From positions 171,831 through 235,830 of the forward strand of contig NZ_BLID01000002.1 in assembly GCF_009811315.1 (NCBI RefSeq): 64,000 nucleotides of DNA. The letters run 5' to 3'. This document shows positions 18,786-29,185 of the stretch, one piece after another; within the stretch, counting starts at the first letter, position 1, and every line of letters begins with the position of its first letter. The notes beneath the pieces are model-generated. The model was not told the origin of the DNA. It saw only the letters and a list, made by a program, of their open reading frames with translations, and ran no database searches. This DNA comes from Vibrio atypicus. GTDB lineage: Bacteria > Pseudomonadota > Gammaproteobacteria > Enterobacterales > Vibrionaceae. The position numbers and the translations under genes were made by a program.

Positions 18786-19622
18786 ATGCAATACACAAAA
18801 AAGTGTAAGCAAGGAACGGTTGCACTTGCTCTAACTGCATTATTCTCTTCACCCAGTTGGGCTGAGAGAAATAATAATGATGAGCAACCACCTGAATCTG
18901 CCTGGTCAAATTTGGGTGGCAGTTTATCGCTTTCTTACGACACAAACATCTACAATCCTGACGATTATCGCTCTGAGAGAAGTCTATCTTGGAGTGGCAG
19001 TTTAAATTATAGGTTCACGGATAATATTACTGGTTATTTATCGACTGGTGGTTATCGCGCCTACGAAAATCAAACTGGAGATTTTGCAACTGATTCTGTT
19101 ATTGGTGCAAGTTATTCGGGTTTATATGAGTTTGGAGAAACTGGAAAAATAGGAGCGAGTGGGCAATTTACTATTCCCACCTCAGAAGCTTCGCGTAAAG
19201 ACGAATTGCAAACAGCTTTTCGTATCGCAATACCTGTCTCATTGAAATCTTGGGGAGTTAATTTCTCAATTACTCCAAGACTACGAAAAAATTTCCACCA
19301 TTACGAAACAATAGGTGGCCGCTCATTAACAGAGTGGACATTTTCTGTTTCATCGAGTGCAAGTAAATCTTGGGAATCATTAACACTCGGTATTTCAGCT
19401 CTCGGTGGAAATACAATTAGCTATCAGGGAACGAGGAGAAGTAGTTGGACATACGGGGGCTCATTATTTGGCTCTTACAGTATTTCCAAAAACTGGACCG
19501 CCTCTTTATCAGCATCAACATCTGGTGTTTATCAAGATGCTGAGCGAGGCACATTGGGAAATATTGACCTATTCGACCAAGACAATGCTTCTTACAGAGC
19601 AACCGTTACTTTCTCCTTCTAG
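18786..19622 (+). CDS. Outer-membrane beta-barrel protein of unknown specificity
   Basis: A 278-residue secreted protein, probably an outer-membrane barrel. The signal peptide ends near SWA (residues 24-26). The mature part is a series of alternating amphipathic strands rich in Ser, Gly, Tyr and Trp (for example GGSLSLSYDTNIYN, LSWSGSLNYRF, GASYSGLYEF) and the last residue is Phe (ATVTFSF), the usual signal for BAM-dependent insertion. About 10-12 strands can be drawn. It lies between the peptide ABC importer and a lipoprotein protease, so a role in peptide passage or protease support is possible. I do not recognise the family. Confidence 0.75.
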   Translation: MQYTKKCKQGTVALALTALFSSPSWAERNNNDEQPPESAWSNLGGSLSLSYDTNIYNPDDYRSERSLSWSGSLNYRFTDNITGYLSTGGYRAYENQTGDFATDSVIGASYSGLYEFGETGKIGASGQFTIPTSEASRKDELQTAFRIAIPVSLKSWGVNFSITPRLRKNFHHYETIGGRSLTEWTFSVSSSASKSWESLTLGISALGGNTISYQGTRRSSWTYGGSLFGSYSISKNWTASLSASTSGVYQDAERGTLGNIDLFDQDNASYRATVTFSF

Positions 19623-19644
19623 AAATAAATAATAAGGACATATT

Positions 19645-22600
19645 ATGATATTTAAGAGATTGGCACTGACGTCAGCAATTACCGCGGTACTAGCGGGTTG
19701 TGGAGCTGACGACCAAGATTATGACTACGTAGAGCGTAATGAACATGAGATTCAGGTTAAAGATCTGAAAACGGATGGTCGCTGGATTTATGCACCTACA
19801 ACGGGTGCCGCACCACGCTTTGCGGTTACACAATTTCCATTCCTTCAAGGTATGGGGCGTTACGTAGAAGTTTGTTTTTCTCAGAATGGTCTAGAAGTGT
19901 TTGGCTATGATTCAAACCATCCTGAAAATATTTATCCAAAAGATTCAAATGGCTACTGTCTTCCTCTAAACGATGCTAATGGCAATCTAACAGGCACTGA
20001 TGATCAGGTAGAATTTCCTCATATTATGACGATCCCTGGTGATTTTGCGCGTTATCAATGTAAGGAAGATTCATACGGTGACTGTACTAACGTAGAAGAA
20101 GTCGATCCAGATACAGGCTTAACGCTAGAGGGTTACAGAACCAACACGCACTACACGCCTAAGCCTTCAGAAGCGAAAGCCCTTGATATTAACTGGGATG
20201 AGCTTTACGGTTTAAAAGACGGCATTTCTCCAGTAGGGACCCCAGATGTTCTATCTTGGGAGTTTGACCCTAAAACAGGTGTGTTGAACTTTGAACTGGA
20301 ACAGACGTTTTCTGTTGATTGGGACAAGATATCTCGTTATATGGATTGGGGAGCATTAGAAGAAGAGTTGGCGAAAGGCTCGTTTAAGTCTCGATTCTTC
20401 TACTCTCTTGTGCATGAAGACCAAGTCGCGAGTGCAGACTATAAACCTATTTTGTACCCAGTAGGGGATGAAAATGAAATCGGTTTCTTTGCTACAACGA
20501 CTAAGAAGCTAGATCCAATTACCAATAAGTACAATGATGTTACTTATTTAAATCGTTTTAACCCAGAGCTTGAGTCGATCGAGTACTACTTATCGGATAA
20601 CTTTTTCGAAGAGAAAAATGCGTCATTATTGAATGTTACTCTTGAAACAATTGATATGATGAACCAAACGCTAAATGTTATTGATCCAAATAACGGCAAG
20701 CCTTTATTGAAGATCGTAAACAAAACTGAAGCTGCAGGTATTCACGCTGGTGACTTACGCTACAATGTTATCCAATTAGTTGACGAACCTCTAAAAAATG
20801 GTCTACTTGGTTACGGACCATCTATTGCTCATCCGCAAACTGGTGAAATCATCAAGGCGCATGTCAACCAATATTCTGGTGTTGCACGAACAGGTGTCCC
20901 CTTCTATTGGGATAACATGGCTCGTTTTTACAACCGTTCGCAGTTAGCTGACAGTGGGTTGAGCTCTCGCGCAGATTCACCTGACGTTAGTGACCGCTCA
21001 GAAGTTCAATCTTTCAGAAAACTTGCTGAAACGGCAGCAATGTACAACTTAGATCATAGTCACGTTCATACTTCAGTAACTGAGCAAGAAGCAGAACATC
21101 TTGTTGAACTGCAAACGAAAGTCCAATCCCGCTTGCGTCCATCAGATCTAGTCGAAGTTACAGATGAAACACCACTTGAAGACGTTATTGTTGCTGAAGA
21201 GCAACGTTTACAGCTTTGGAGTGAAAATAACGTTTATCCAATAGAGGCAAGTTGGGTGTCTGCGAGTACCAAGGCGGTCATCGATAACCTTCCACTAACC
21301 GATGAAGGTTATTTTGAAATTGTCAAAGACGAAGGCGGCAATGAAGTTACTCGTACGTTGAAGTCTTGGAATGAACTCCCTGATAATCTGAAATCTGTAG
21401 CTGCAGATGCGATCACAGAAACAACTTATCGCAATACGTTAGTACATGAAATTGGCCACAATGTTGGCTTACGCCACAACTTCAAAGGTTCCCTTGATAG
21501 CGACAACTTCCTTACTCGTGAACAAGCTGATCGTTTAGGTATTGCAAATATACCAGCGTATAGTTCAACAATGGATTACGCTCCGAGCATGCTGGATGAA
21601 ATCCCAACTTGGGGCTTGTATGATGTTGCAGCATTCAAGTTTGGCTATGGTCGTAAAGTCGATTTGATTAAGCCTTCCCCAGTGTCTGCTGCTGATTTGT
21701 CTACACCAGCAGGCCAACAAGCTCATGCTGATTCATTCTACGGCCAATATGGTCCTTCTCCAATTGTGGCTAATGGTAACTCCGCACCTCTTATAGAGTG
21801 TACGGAAACACAAATTGTAACCGATGGTTCAGGTCAGCCTACAGGTGATTCTGTTTATACCTGTGACTTTAGCAAACTCGATCAAGCTGCACTGGCAGGT
21901 GATGCTCGAGCTGAGCATGGCGCACTTTATTATCTTGAAGACGTATTGAATATCGATTCTCGTAAGAGCTACGCATTTTGTACTGATGGTAATGTGTCAC
22001 TTAACAGTGATTGTAACCGTTTTGATGAAGGTACAACGCGTGAAGAAATTGTTCGTTATCAATGGCAGAATTACTTAGATAGCTACGATAGACGTAACGT
22101 TGGTCTATATAGCGATGGCCTTTATAACTCGGATTATCCGTCGTACATTGTGCGTCGTTTCCGTGAAATGAACGACATGCGTGATATGATCGAAGATTCA
22201 GAGCGTATCGATAGTATTTTCCATGACTATGGTGATGCATCGCCATCGCAAAAACCGACAGAGTTCTTGAACTTGTTGGCAAATAATCCGTCATATTGTA
22301 CTTATTCTGAAGATCCAGCTGTGATGGCAAACAATAGTTGGCTATGTGATTACGCGTATGGTTCAAAGAAAGCTGCAGAGTTTTTCCTTGATGTTCTTCG
22401 TACACCGGAATCTCAATGTATCATTACAAATAGAAATGATGAGTTGGTTTCAGTATCACTTGGTGAGTCGTTGAATGCGTTGTCTTACATGATTCCTGCA
22501 TCCTACAACTTGGCTGAAGCTAGCTGTTTTGATGACACAGCAACAGGTGTTCTGCAAAGCCTACACGGTGCTAAAGAAATTCATGCTGAAGCACTAAACT

Positions 22601-23763
22601 CTAAATACCTAAACTCTGTTGCATCTAATGATCCAGCAAATCCATACTCAAATGCCGTTTCTATTTTGGGTATGTGGCCAGATAAAGGTTTAGCAAGTTA
22701 TATGCTTGCGCGTCGTTACTCATTCCGTTACACCGATGAAGAGCAATTTGCATCTCTATTAGATCTTCCAGGGGTAAAAGCGGAATATGATGCAATCATG
22801 GCACACTTAATTGCAGGTGAGCCGTTGAGCAATGGCGTTAAATTTGTTGATTCTGACGGTGTCGACTACACGATTCCTGCGTCATTAGATACAAACTTAC
22901 ATGTAACGCAGCTTATTGAATCTCTGCCTCCTATGCCAAGTGGAATAGGTTCGTTCTTCGACCTATCATCGACCGCACGTAAAGATGCATCGACTATGAT
23001 CCTTGAAATGGGTACTCGTCGTATGCGAACTGATGACGTGACTTTTGCTGAAACCGCGTTGGCTCAACGCAATAGTCTAAGTAAGCAGCTAGACCGTTAC
23101 GATATGATTCAAGGTGATGCGATTGAGGTTGTGATTGAAGGTCGTACCTATAAGATCACTAAAGACAATGCACTAGCAAACAAATTTGCTTCTCGTATGG
23201 TCACCTCAGAGGGGTACTCTTCTAAGGTAGCTCTTGATGGTACATCAGCAGATTCTTTGGATGCAGTCGTTGCTGCATGGGCACCAATAGCGGGTTTTTC
23301 TGAACGTTTCCATACACCAGCAGCCGCTCTTGATGCACCATTTGTTGAAGCTATTATAAATGTGTACAAAGCAGAAATCGAAGCAGGCCGTGTTGATCTA
23401 TCAGATGGGCTGTCGAACGCAGAGTTCAATGGTGTGATTGGCGCTGTACTAGCTCAACCTGAAACAGTCTTTGATTCAGCAGCAGGAACAGTGACGCATA
23501 ATGCGGGTAAAGTTCATAATATTAATGACGTTGTGTCAATTATCGACTTTACAATGGCTTATGTGAACTCAAACCTTGAAAATACTCTTCTGGCGGCGGC
23601 GTACCCTCTATACGAAGGTTACACGAATGCATCTGACACAGATAAGTTTGCTTGGACGTTACCATTAGCAACTATTAACGCTTACTTAACGGGCGATTAT
23701 GCGAACATGATTGGTGAGGAATATCAGATTCTTCGCAAACTACCAGTACATTATGTGAACTAA
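19645..23763 (+). CDS. Large lipoprotein zinc metalloprotease (metzincin type)
   Basis: A 1372-residue protein. The lipobox VLAGC puts the lipidated cysteine at C19, and Gly at +2 favours outer-membrane sorting. The zinc site is HEIGHNVGLRH (H601, E602, H605, H611) and the Met-turn is SSTMDY with M643, together the metzincin pattern. This resembles the EcxA/DUF5117-type zinc-dependent metalloproteases of marine gammaproteobacteria. Several cysteines occur after the active site. It follows the barrel gene by 22 bases, so the two are probably co-transcribed. It likely degrades extracellular or periplasmic proteins; the substrate is unknown. Confidence 0.85.
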   Translation: MIFKRLALTSAITAVLAGCGADDQDYDYVERNEHEIQVKDLKTDGRWIYAPTTGAAPRFAVTQFPFLQGMGRYVEVCFSQNGLEVFGYDSNHPENIYPKDSNGYCLPLNDANGNLTGTDDQVEFPHIMTIPGDFARYQCKEDSYGDCTNVEEVDPDTGLTLEGYRTNTHYTPKPSEAKALDINWDELYGLKDGISPVGTPDVLSWEFDPKTGVLNFELEQTFSVDWDKISRYMDWGALEEELAKGSFKSRFFYSLVHEDQVASADYKPILYPVGDENEIGFFATTTKKLDPITNKYNDVTYLNRFNPELESIEYYLSDNFFEEKNASLLNVTLETIDMMNQTLNVIDPNNGKPLLKIVNKTEAAGIHAGDLRYNVIQLVDEPLKNGLLGYGPSIAHPQTGEIIKAHVNQYSGVARTGVPFYWDNMARFYNRSQLADSGLSSRADSPDVSDRSEVQSFRKLAETAAMYNLDHSHVHTSVTEQEAEHLVELQTKVQSRLRPSDLVEVTDETPLEDVIVAEEQRLQLWSENNVYPIEASWVSASTKAVIDNLPLTDEGYFEIVKDEGGNEVTRTLKSWNELPDNLKSVAADAITETTYRNTLVHEIGHNVGLRHNFKGSLDSDNFLTREQADRLGIANIPAYSSTMDYAPSMLDEIPTWGLYDVAAFKFGYGRKVDLIKPSPVSAADLSTPAGQQAHADSFYGQYGPSPIVANGNSAPLIECTETQIVTDGSGQPTGDSVYTCDFSKLDQAALAGDARAEHGALYYLEDVLNIDSRKSYAFCTDGNVSLNSDCNRFDEGTTREEIVRYQWQNYLDSYDRRNVGLYSDGLYNSDYPSYIVRRFREMNDMRDMIEDSERIDSIFHDYGDASPSQKPTEFLNLLANNPSYCTYSEDPAVMANNSWLCDYAYGSKKAAEFFLDVLRTPESQCIITNRNDELVSVSLGESLNALSYMIPASYNLAEASCFDDTATGVLQSLHGAKEIHAEALNSKYLNSVASNDPANPYSNAVSILGMWPDKGLASYMLARRYSFRYTDEEQFASLLDLPGVKAEYDAIMAHLIAGEPLSNGVKFVDSDGVDYTIPASLDTNLHVTQLIESLPPMPSGIGSFFDLSSTARKDASTMILEMGTRRMRTDDVTFAETALAQRNSLSKQLDRYDMIQGDAIEVVIEGRTYKITKDNALANKFASRMVTSEGYSSKVALDGTSADSLDAVVAAWAPIAGFSERFHTPAAALDAPFVEAIINVYKAEIEAGRVDLSDGLSNAEFNGVIGAVLAQPETVFDSAAGTVTHNAGKVHNINDVVSIIDFTMAYVNSNLENTLLAAAYPLYEGYTNASDTDKFAWTLPLATINAYLTGDYANMIGEEYQILRKLPVHYVN

Positions 23764-23790
23764 TTGAAAGGTAAGTACTATTAATAAACA

Positions 23791-23822
23791 AAGCCCTTAG
23801 TCATTGACTAAGGGCTTTTTAA
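23791..23822. terminator. Bidirectional terminator between the metalloprotease gene and miaE
   Basis: AAGCCCTTAGTCA (23791-23803) pairs with TGACTAAGGGCTT (23805-23817). T runs follow on the plus strand, and an A-rich stretch on the other side gives a weaker T tract on the minus strand. The flanking genes converge. Confidence 0.9.
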
Positions 23823-23839
23823 TTATTCATCGAATCGAT

Positions 23840-24628
23840 TTAAACAGTCACTTTTTCTGAATAACTCGGCACACCACTATGAAACTTAAAGTCACCATCA
23901 GGGGTGGAGATAAGTTCTGCTTCTACACGGCCAAAAAACGCCACTCGCTCAGAGATATCTTTACCTGCAATTTCTTCAGCTAGTGTTAGGTAATCTTGAT
24001 AGTGACGTGCTTCAGAGCGCAGCAAAGATACGTAAAACTTTGCGATATCTTCGTCCATGTGCGGAGCTAACTTAGCGAAACGCTCGCATGAACGAGCTTC
24101 AATATACGCACCAATGATCAGCTTATCGATCAATGTTTGTGGCTCGTAGGTTGCCATTTCTGCTAATAATCCCTTTGCGTAGCGACCTGCAAGAATGGGC
24201 TCAAAGGGGATATTGCGGCTTTCCATTATTTCGAGTACTTGATAGAAGTGATGAAGCTCTTCTTTAATTAGGAGCACCATTTTATCAATTAAGTCTTGGC
24301 TATATGGTGAATCCGACTTTGCCATAATGGCTTTAGAAATGTTGCTTTTACCTTTTAACGTCTCAAGGCTACCCGTTTTACGATAAGCAAAATCTTCATA
24401 AGGCTTAAACCAATCTAAAAGGTTATGTGCGCTTTCTTTATCAACTGCGTATTTACGAATCAAATACATGGCAGATTGGCCTGCTTTTAGCTCACACATT
24501 AAATGATCGATGAGAACGACATTTAAATTTTCTGGTCTTTTTGCTTCTTCTACCCATTCATCAGGAGTAGGGCACTGCAGAAACGCATTAATGGGTTCAA
24601 GCAATGAATCGTAATTTTTCAGGTCAAT
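23840..24628 (-). CDS. miaE: tRNA-(ms2io6A)-hydroxylase MiaE
   Basis: A 262-residue non-haem diiron enzyme that hydroxylates the isopentenyl group of ms2i6A at position 37 of tRNAs. The ferritin-like four-helix pattern carries EELHHFYQVLEIM and SEARHYQDYL, which supply iron ligands. I chose the internal start at 24628 (MIDLKNYDSL) because it fits MiaE length; the frame is open to 24661. MiaE is found in Salmonella, Pseudomonas and Vibrio but not E. coli. Confidence 0.92.
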   Translation of the reverse strand: MDLKNYDSLLEPINAFLQCPTPDEWVEEAKRPENLNVVLIDHLMCELKAGQSAMYLIRKYAVDKESAHNLLDWFKPYEDFAYRKTGSLETLKGKSNISKAIMAKSDSPYSQDLIDKMVLLIKEELHHFYQVLEIMESRNIPFEPILAGRYAKGLLAEMATYEPQTLIDKLIIGAYIEARSCERFAKLAPHMDEDIAKFYVSLLRSEARHYQDYLTLAEEIAGKDISERVAFFGRVEAELISTPDGDFKFHSGVPSYSEKVTV

Positions 24629-24696
24629 CATTACACACTTTATAAATAGAAAAGGCCGCATCAGCGACCTTTAGAAACGGAATATTAGGGATTATA

Positions 24697-25461
24697 TTAC
24701 CATTTTTTCTTTTCACCAAAGAGAACGTCCATATCATCTTGACGCTCTTTCTCTTCCATTTGATGAAGCTCTTCAGCATTGCGAGACACGCGGCTTTGTT
24801 CTAGGTCGTCGTACATAGCTTGGAGCTTTTCACGAGCTTGATTAGAGTAGCTGTCGTTCTTAGTACTAAGTGCATCAATCCCTTTACGCAAAAGCTGAAC
24901 GGCAGTACCTGGTTGACCACGAGTGATAGAGTCGTTGGCACGCTTAATTACATTTTCAATGTTGATTCGTATTTGAATCGTTTCAAGACGCGCGTTTTCA
25001 GCGACATACTGCTGAGTTTCGAATCGGCCTTTGTTGTGCTCATTGCGAACAGTATCACGAAGGCGTTTCACGAGTTTTAGCATCATGATGGCTTGCTTAT
25101 CACTGCTAGGAATTTTAAATGCAGTGCTCTCACCACCTTTATGGTTCTCTTCAAGCTGTTTTATCTGAGCTTTTACGTTTTCTACACGTTGCTCCAACTG
25201 CTTATTTCTAGGATCAAGCTCCGCCATATTTTGTAGTGCATCTAGAATTCGGACATTCAGACATACCAACAATTCTTTGCTGTATGGAAGATGGTGAGCG
25301 TGGCCGATAAGCTCTTCAGTCGCATCAATGATCTGCAAGTAGCGAGAGCTTTCTTGCTTTTTGGCTGTCTCGGCTTTGACTTTGTATTGCAACATAATGT
25401 TATAGCCAAGAACCAAGACCAGTAAGATGGCAATTAAAGCTATGATTAAACCAATATTCAT
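24697..25461 (-). CDS. Membrane-anchored coiled-coil protein of unknown function
   Basis: A 254-residue protein with one N-terminal transmembrane segment (about 3-21, IGLIIALIAILLVLVLGYN) and a long, charged, helical body. Heptad-rich stretches lie at about 85-115 (NKQLEQRVENVKAQIKQLEENHKGG) and 205-250. There are no enzyme motifs and no signal peptidase site, so the body is probably cytoplasmic. The frame and strong codon structure support a real gene. It is transcribed with or just before miaE, 68 bases upstream. I do not recognise a named family. Confidence 0.75.
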   Translation of the reverse strand: MNIGLIIALIAILLVLVLGYNIMLQYKVKAETAKKQESSRYLQIIDATEELIGHAHHLPYSKELLVCLNVRILDALQNMAELDPRNKQLEQRVENVKAQIKQLEENHKGGESTAFKIPSSDKQAIMMLKLVKRLRDTVRNEHNKGRFETQQYVAENARLETIQIRINIENVIKRANDSITRGQPGTAVQLLRKGIDALSTKNDSYSNQAREKLQAMYDDLEQSRVSRNAEELHQMEEKERQDDMDVLFGEKKKW

Positions 25462-26740
<1,279 letters not shown>

Positions 26741-26794
26741 GCGCTATTAAATCGAATCGCTTCCCTCTAAAATAGAGTTAGCCTAGGGGGAAGC

Positions 26795-27988
26795 ATGAAA
26801 CACCACTTTACATCACTCAATTCTTTACTTTTAACTTATCAAGACTTATGGCGCTTCGAACCTTTTTTACAAAGTGTTGATGAGCAACTGCCATGGATTT
26901 CGCAATACCCTCAACTTTGCCAATGGCTTTATTCACTAACTTATGAGCAGATAGATGCCTATAAAGCAGATAGTGAGTCATTACTTACTGCCATCACTCG
27001 TGTTCTCCCTGAACTTGCTGCTATTAAAAAGAACTCGCAACTAAAAAAGCTTACACTTTCTGGGTTACATCTGGAACGTGGCGTAGAAAGTGGAGTACCT
27101 GGCAGAAAGCTCGCGCAAGTTGTTTCAATGGGCGAGGCAGCTTTACAGCAGCACGAAGGACAGGAGTGGCTAGAGTGGTGCTCAGGAAAAGGCTTTTTAG
27201 GCCGAATATTAGCGAGCCAGAGCCAGCAAAAGGTTACCAGCTTCGAGTTTCAGCAGGCACTATGTGATGCAGGGCAGAGTGAAGCAAATAAGCAAAAACT
27301 ACCAATGACGTTTATTCAAGGTGATGCGCTGGCAGAAAGTGCAAAACGAGCAATGAATTCGCGTCAGCATGCCGTTGCTCTACATGCTTGTGGTGATTTA
27401 CATGTTTCTTTAATAAAAAAAGCGAGTAATGCTCAATTGCCCGCAATGACGATTTCGCCTTGTTGTTATCATCTTATTGAGGGGGAAAACTATCAACCAC
27501 TATCAAGCTTCGGCCAGTCATCGGAACTGACGTTATCGAAAGCTGAGCTTCGTATTCCGCTGCAAGAAACGGTTACAGGTGGTGAGCGAGTAAAGCGCCA
27601 TCGCTTTGAAGAAATGAGCTTTCGGCTTGGTCTTGATCTATTGTTGCGTCAAGTCTGCGGTTTTGAGCATTACGTACCGATTCCGAGCATTAAGAAATCA
27701 TCATTGGCGGATGGCTTCCAATCTTTTTGTTTGTGGGCGACGAAGAAGAAGCAGATAGAGTTACCTGAAGTCGACTTTTTACATTTCCAACAGCTTGGAG
27801 AACAACGCTATTGGCATATGGAGAGGCTTAGCCTGGTTCAGCAAGTCTTCCGTCGTAGCCTTGAGTTGTGGTTAGTACTTGATAAGTCACTCTATATCGA
27901 AGAGCAAGGGTATCAGGTTGATATTGTGGAGTTTTGTGCCAAAGAGGTTACGCCACGTAACATCTTGATTTGCGCAACGAAAACGTAA
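26795..27988 (+). CDS. Predicted SAM-dependent methyltransferase
   Basis: A 397-residue protein with a class I methyltransferase core in the middle. EWLEWCSGKGFLGRILA is the SAM-binding motif I, FEFQQALCDAG follows as motif II, and ALHACGDLH with ISPCCYHLI matches the Methyltransf_32 (GSTCD-like) pattern. The N-terminal 130 residues and the C-terminal 120 residues are family specific. The substrate is unknown. GGGGGAAGC precedes the ATG. It is probably cytoplasmic; no signal or membrane segment is seen. Confidence 0.75.
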   Translation: MKHHFTSLNSLLLTYQDLWRFEPFLQSVDEQLPWISQYPQLCQWLYSLTYEQIDAYKADSESLLTAITRVLPELAAIKKNSQLKKLTLSGLHLERGVESGVPGRKLAQVVSMGEAALQQHEGQEWLEWCSGKGFLGRILASQSQQKVTSFEFQQALCDAGQSEANKQKLPMTFIQGDALAESAKRAMNSRQHAVALHACGDLHVSLIKKASNAQLPAMTISPCCYHLIEGENYQPLSSFGQSSELTLSKAELRIPLQETVTGGERVKRHRFEEMSFRLGLDLLLRQVCGFEHYVPIPSIKKSSLADGFQSFCLWATKKKQIELPEVDFLHFQQLGEQRYWHMERLSLVQQVFRRSLELWLVLDKSLYIEEQGYQVDIVEFCAKEVTPRNILICATKT

Positions 27989-27989
27989 A

Positions 27990-28075
27990 TGTGCACAGCT
28001 CTTGTTTTGTTGAATTTTTGTTAAACCTTGCTTCCATTTTATACAGCTTATTGGTAATAATGATTGATGTGCACA
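27990..28075. promoter_or_regulatory. Two TGTGCACA palindromes upstream of the TrpX-like gene
   Basis: The perfect 8-bp palindrome TGTGCACA occurs at 27990-27997 and again at 28068-28075, 78 bases apart. A further TGTGCA follows at 28081. The first copy abuts the methyltransferase stop codon. They lie in the only promoter region available to the downstream ABC operon, so a regulator site is plausible, but none is identified. Confidence 0.35.
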
Positions 28076-28157
28076 CATTTTGTGCAATTTAAATAACAAT
28101 AGATAAATAATATCGCACACAACATCACCTCATTATTGCTGAAATCAAGGAGCTGAG

Positions 28158-29123
28158 ATGAAAGCAGGAAAAGTTATGGCAGTGGCCATGTTAGCAGGAG
28201 CAGCATTACTCTCTTCAACCAGTATTATGGCGAAAACCGCAAGAGTGGCGGTTTCACAAATTGTTGAACATCCAGCGTTGGATGCAACTCGCCAAGGACT
28301 GATCGATGGTCTAAAAGAAAAAGGCTACGAGCAAGGTAAAAACTTAGAGTTCGATTATAAAACCGCGCAAGGTAACCCAGCGATAGCGGTTCAAATCGCT
28401 CGTCAATATGTCGGTGAGCAGCCAGATGTCTTGGTAGGTATAGCGACGCCGACAGCGCAAGCTCTTGTCTCCGCGACTCGTTCGATTCCTGTCGTTTTTA
28501 CTGCCGTTACAGATCCTGTTGGGGCGAAGTTAGTGTCGAAAATGGCACAACCTGGTAAAAATGTCACAGGTCTTTCGGATCTCTCTCCAGTATCTCAACA
28601 CGTTGAGCTCATTAAAGAAATCTTACCCAATGTGAAATCTATCGGTGTCGTTTTTAACCCCGGAGAAGCCAACGCCGTCACCTTAGTGAAGCTTCTAAAA
28701 GAGAGTGCTCAAGCGCAAGGGATCGAAGTCATTGAAGCTACCGCATTAAAAAGTGCTGATGTGATGTCAGCAACTCAAGCCATTGCTGAAAAATCAGATG
28801 TTATTTATGCGCCAACAGACAACACGGTAGCAAGTGCTATTGAAGGTATGATTGTGGCGGCAAATCAAGCGAAGACTCCAGTGTTTGGTGGCGCTACGTC
28901 TTATGTTGAGAAAGGTGCAATCGCGAGTCTTGGCTTTGATTACTATCAGGTAGGAGTGCAAACAGCGGATTACGTTGCCGCTATTTTAGAAGGTAATGAA
29001 CCTGGTAAATTAGATGTGAAAGTAGCAAAAGGTTCCGATCTCGTTGTGAACTCAAATGCAGCGAAGCAGCTTGGTGTGACGGTTCCTGCTTCTGTATTAG
29101 ACCGCGCAACCAGCGTTAAATAA
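28158..29123 (+). CDS. TrpX-type ABC transporter substrate-binding protein
   Basis: A 321-residue secreted binding protein of the ABC_sub_bind (PF04392, TrpX) family. The signal peptide is about 25 residues (cleaved after IMA). ARVAVSQIVEHPALDATRQGLIDGLKEKGY is the family start and YAPTDNTVASAIEGMIVAANQAKTPVFGGATSYVEKGAIASLGFDYYQVG is the typical C-terminal half. Members transport tryptophan, tyrosine or other small molecules. The permease and ATPase genes follow in the order seen in trpXYZ operons. AAGGAGCTGAG is the ribosome-binding site. Confidence 0.88.
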   Translation: MKAGKVMAVAMLAGAALLSSTSIMAKTARVAVSQIVEHPALDATRQGLIDGLKEKGYEQGKNLEFDYKTAQGNPAIAVQIARQYVGEQPDVLVGIATPTAQALVSATRSIPVVFTAVTDPVGAKLVSKMAQPGKNVTGLSDLSPVSQHVELIKEILPNVKSIGVVFNPGEANAVTLVKLLKESAQAQGIEVIEATALKSADVMSATQAIAEKSDVIYAPTDNTVASAIEGMIVAANQAKTPVFGGATSYVEKGAIASLGFDYYQVGVQTADYVAAILEGNEPGKLDVKVAKGSDLVVNSNAAKQLGVTVPASVLDRATSVK

Positions 29124-29136
29124 CCCTAAATATCTC

Positions 29137-29164
29137 GGAGAGCCAATCGTGCTCTCCATTTTTT
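29137..29164 (+). terminator. Hairpin between the TrpX-like gene and its permease
   Basis: GGAGAGC (29137-29143) pairs with GCTCTCC (29151-29157), then ATTTTTTT. Partial termination here would yield more binding protein than membrane parts. Confidence 0.7.
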
Positions 29165-29185
29165 TAAGCAGAAAAGGGAGTTTGT

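Noticed and set aside
22001-22405. 134-residue minus-strand open frame inside the metalloprotease gene
   Set aside because: It is the shadow of the long plus-strand gene, with no ribosome-binding site and low-complexity composition.
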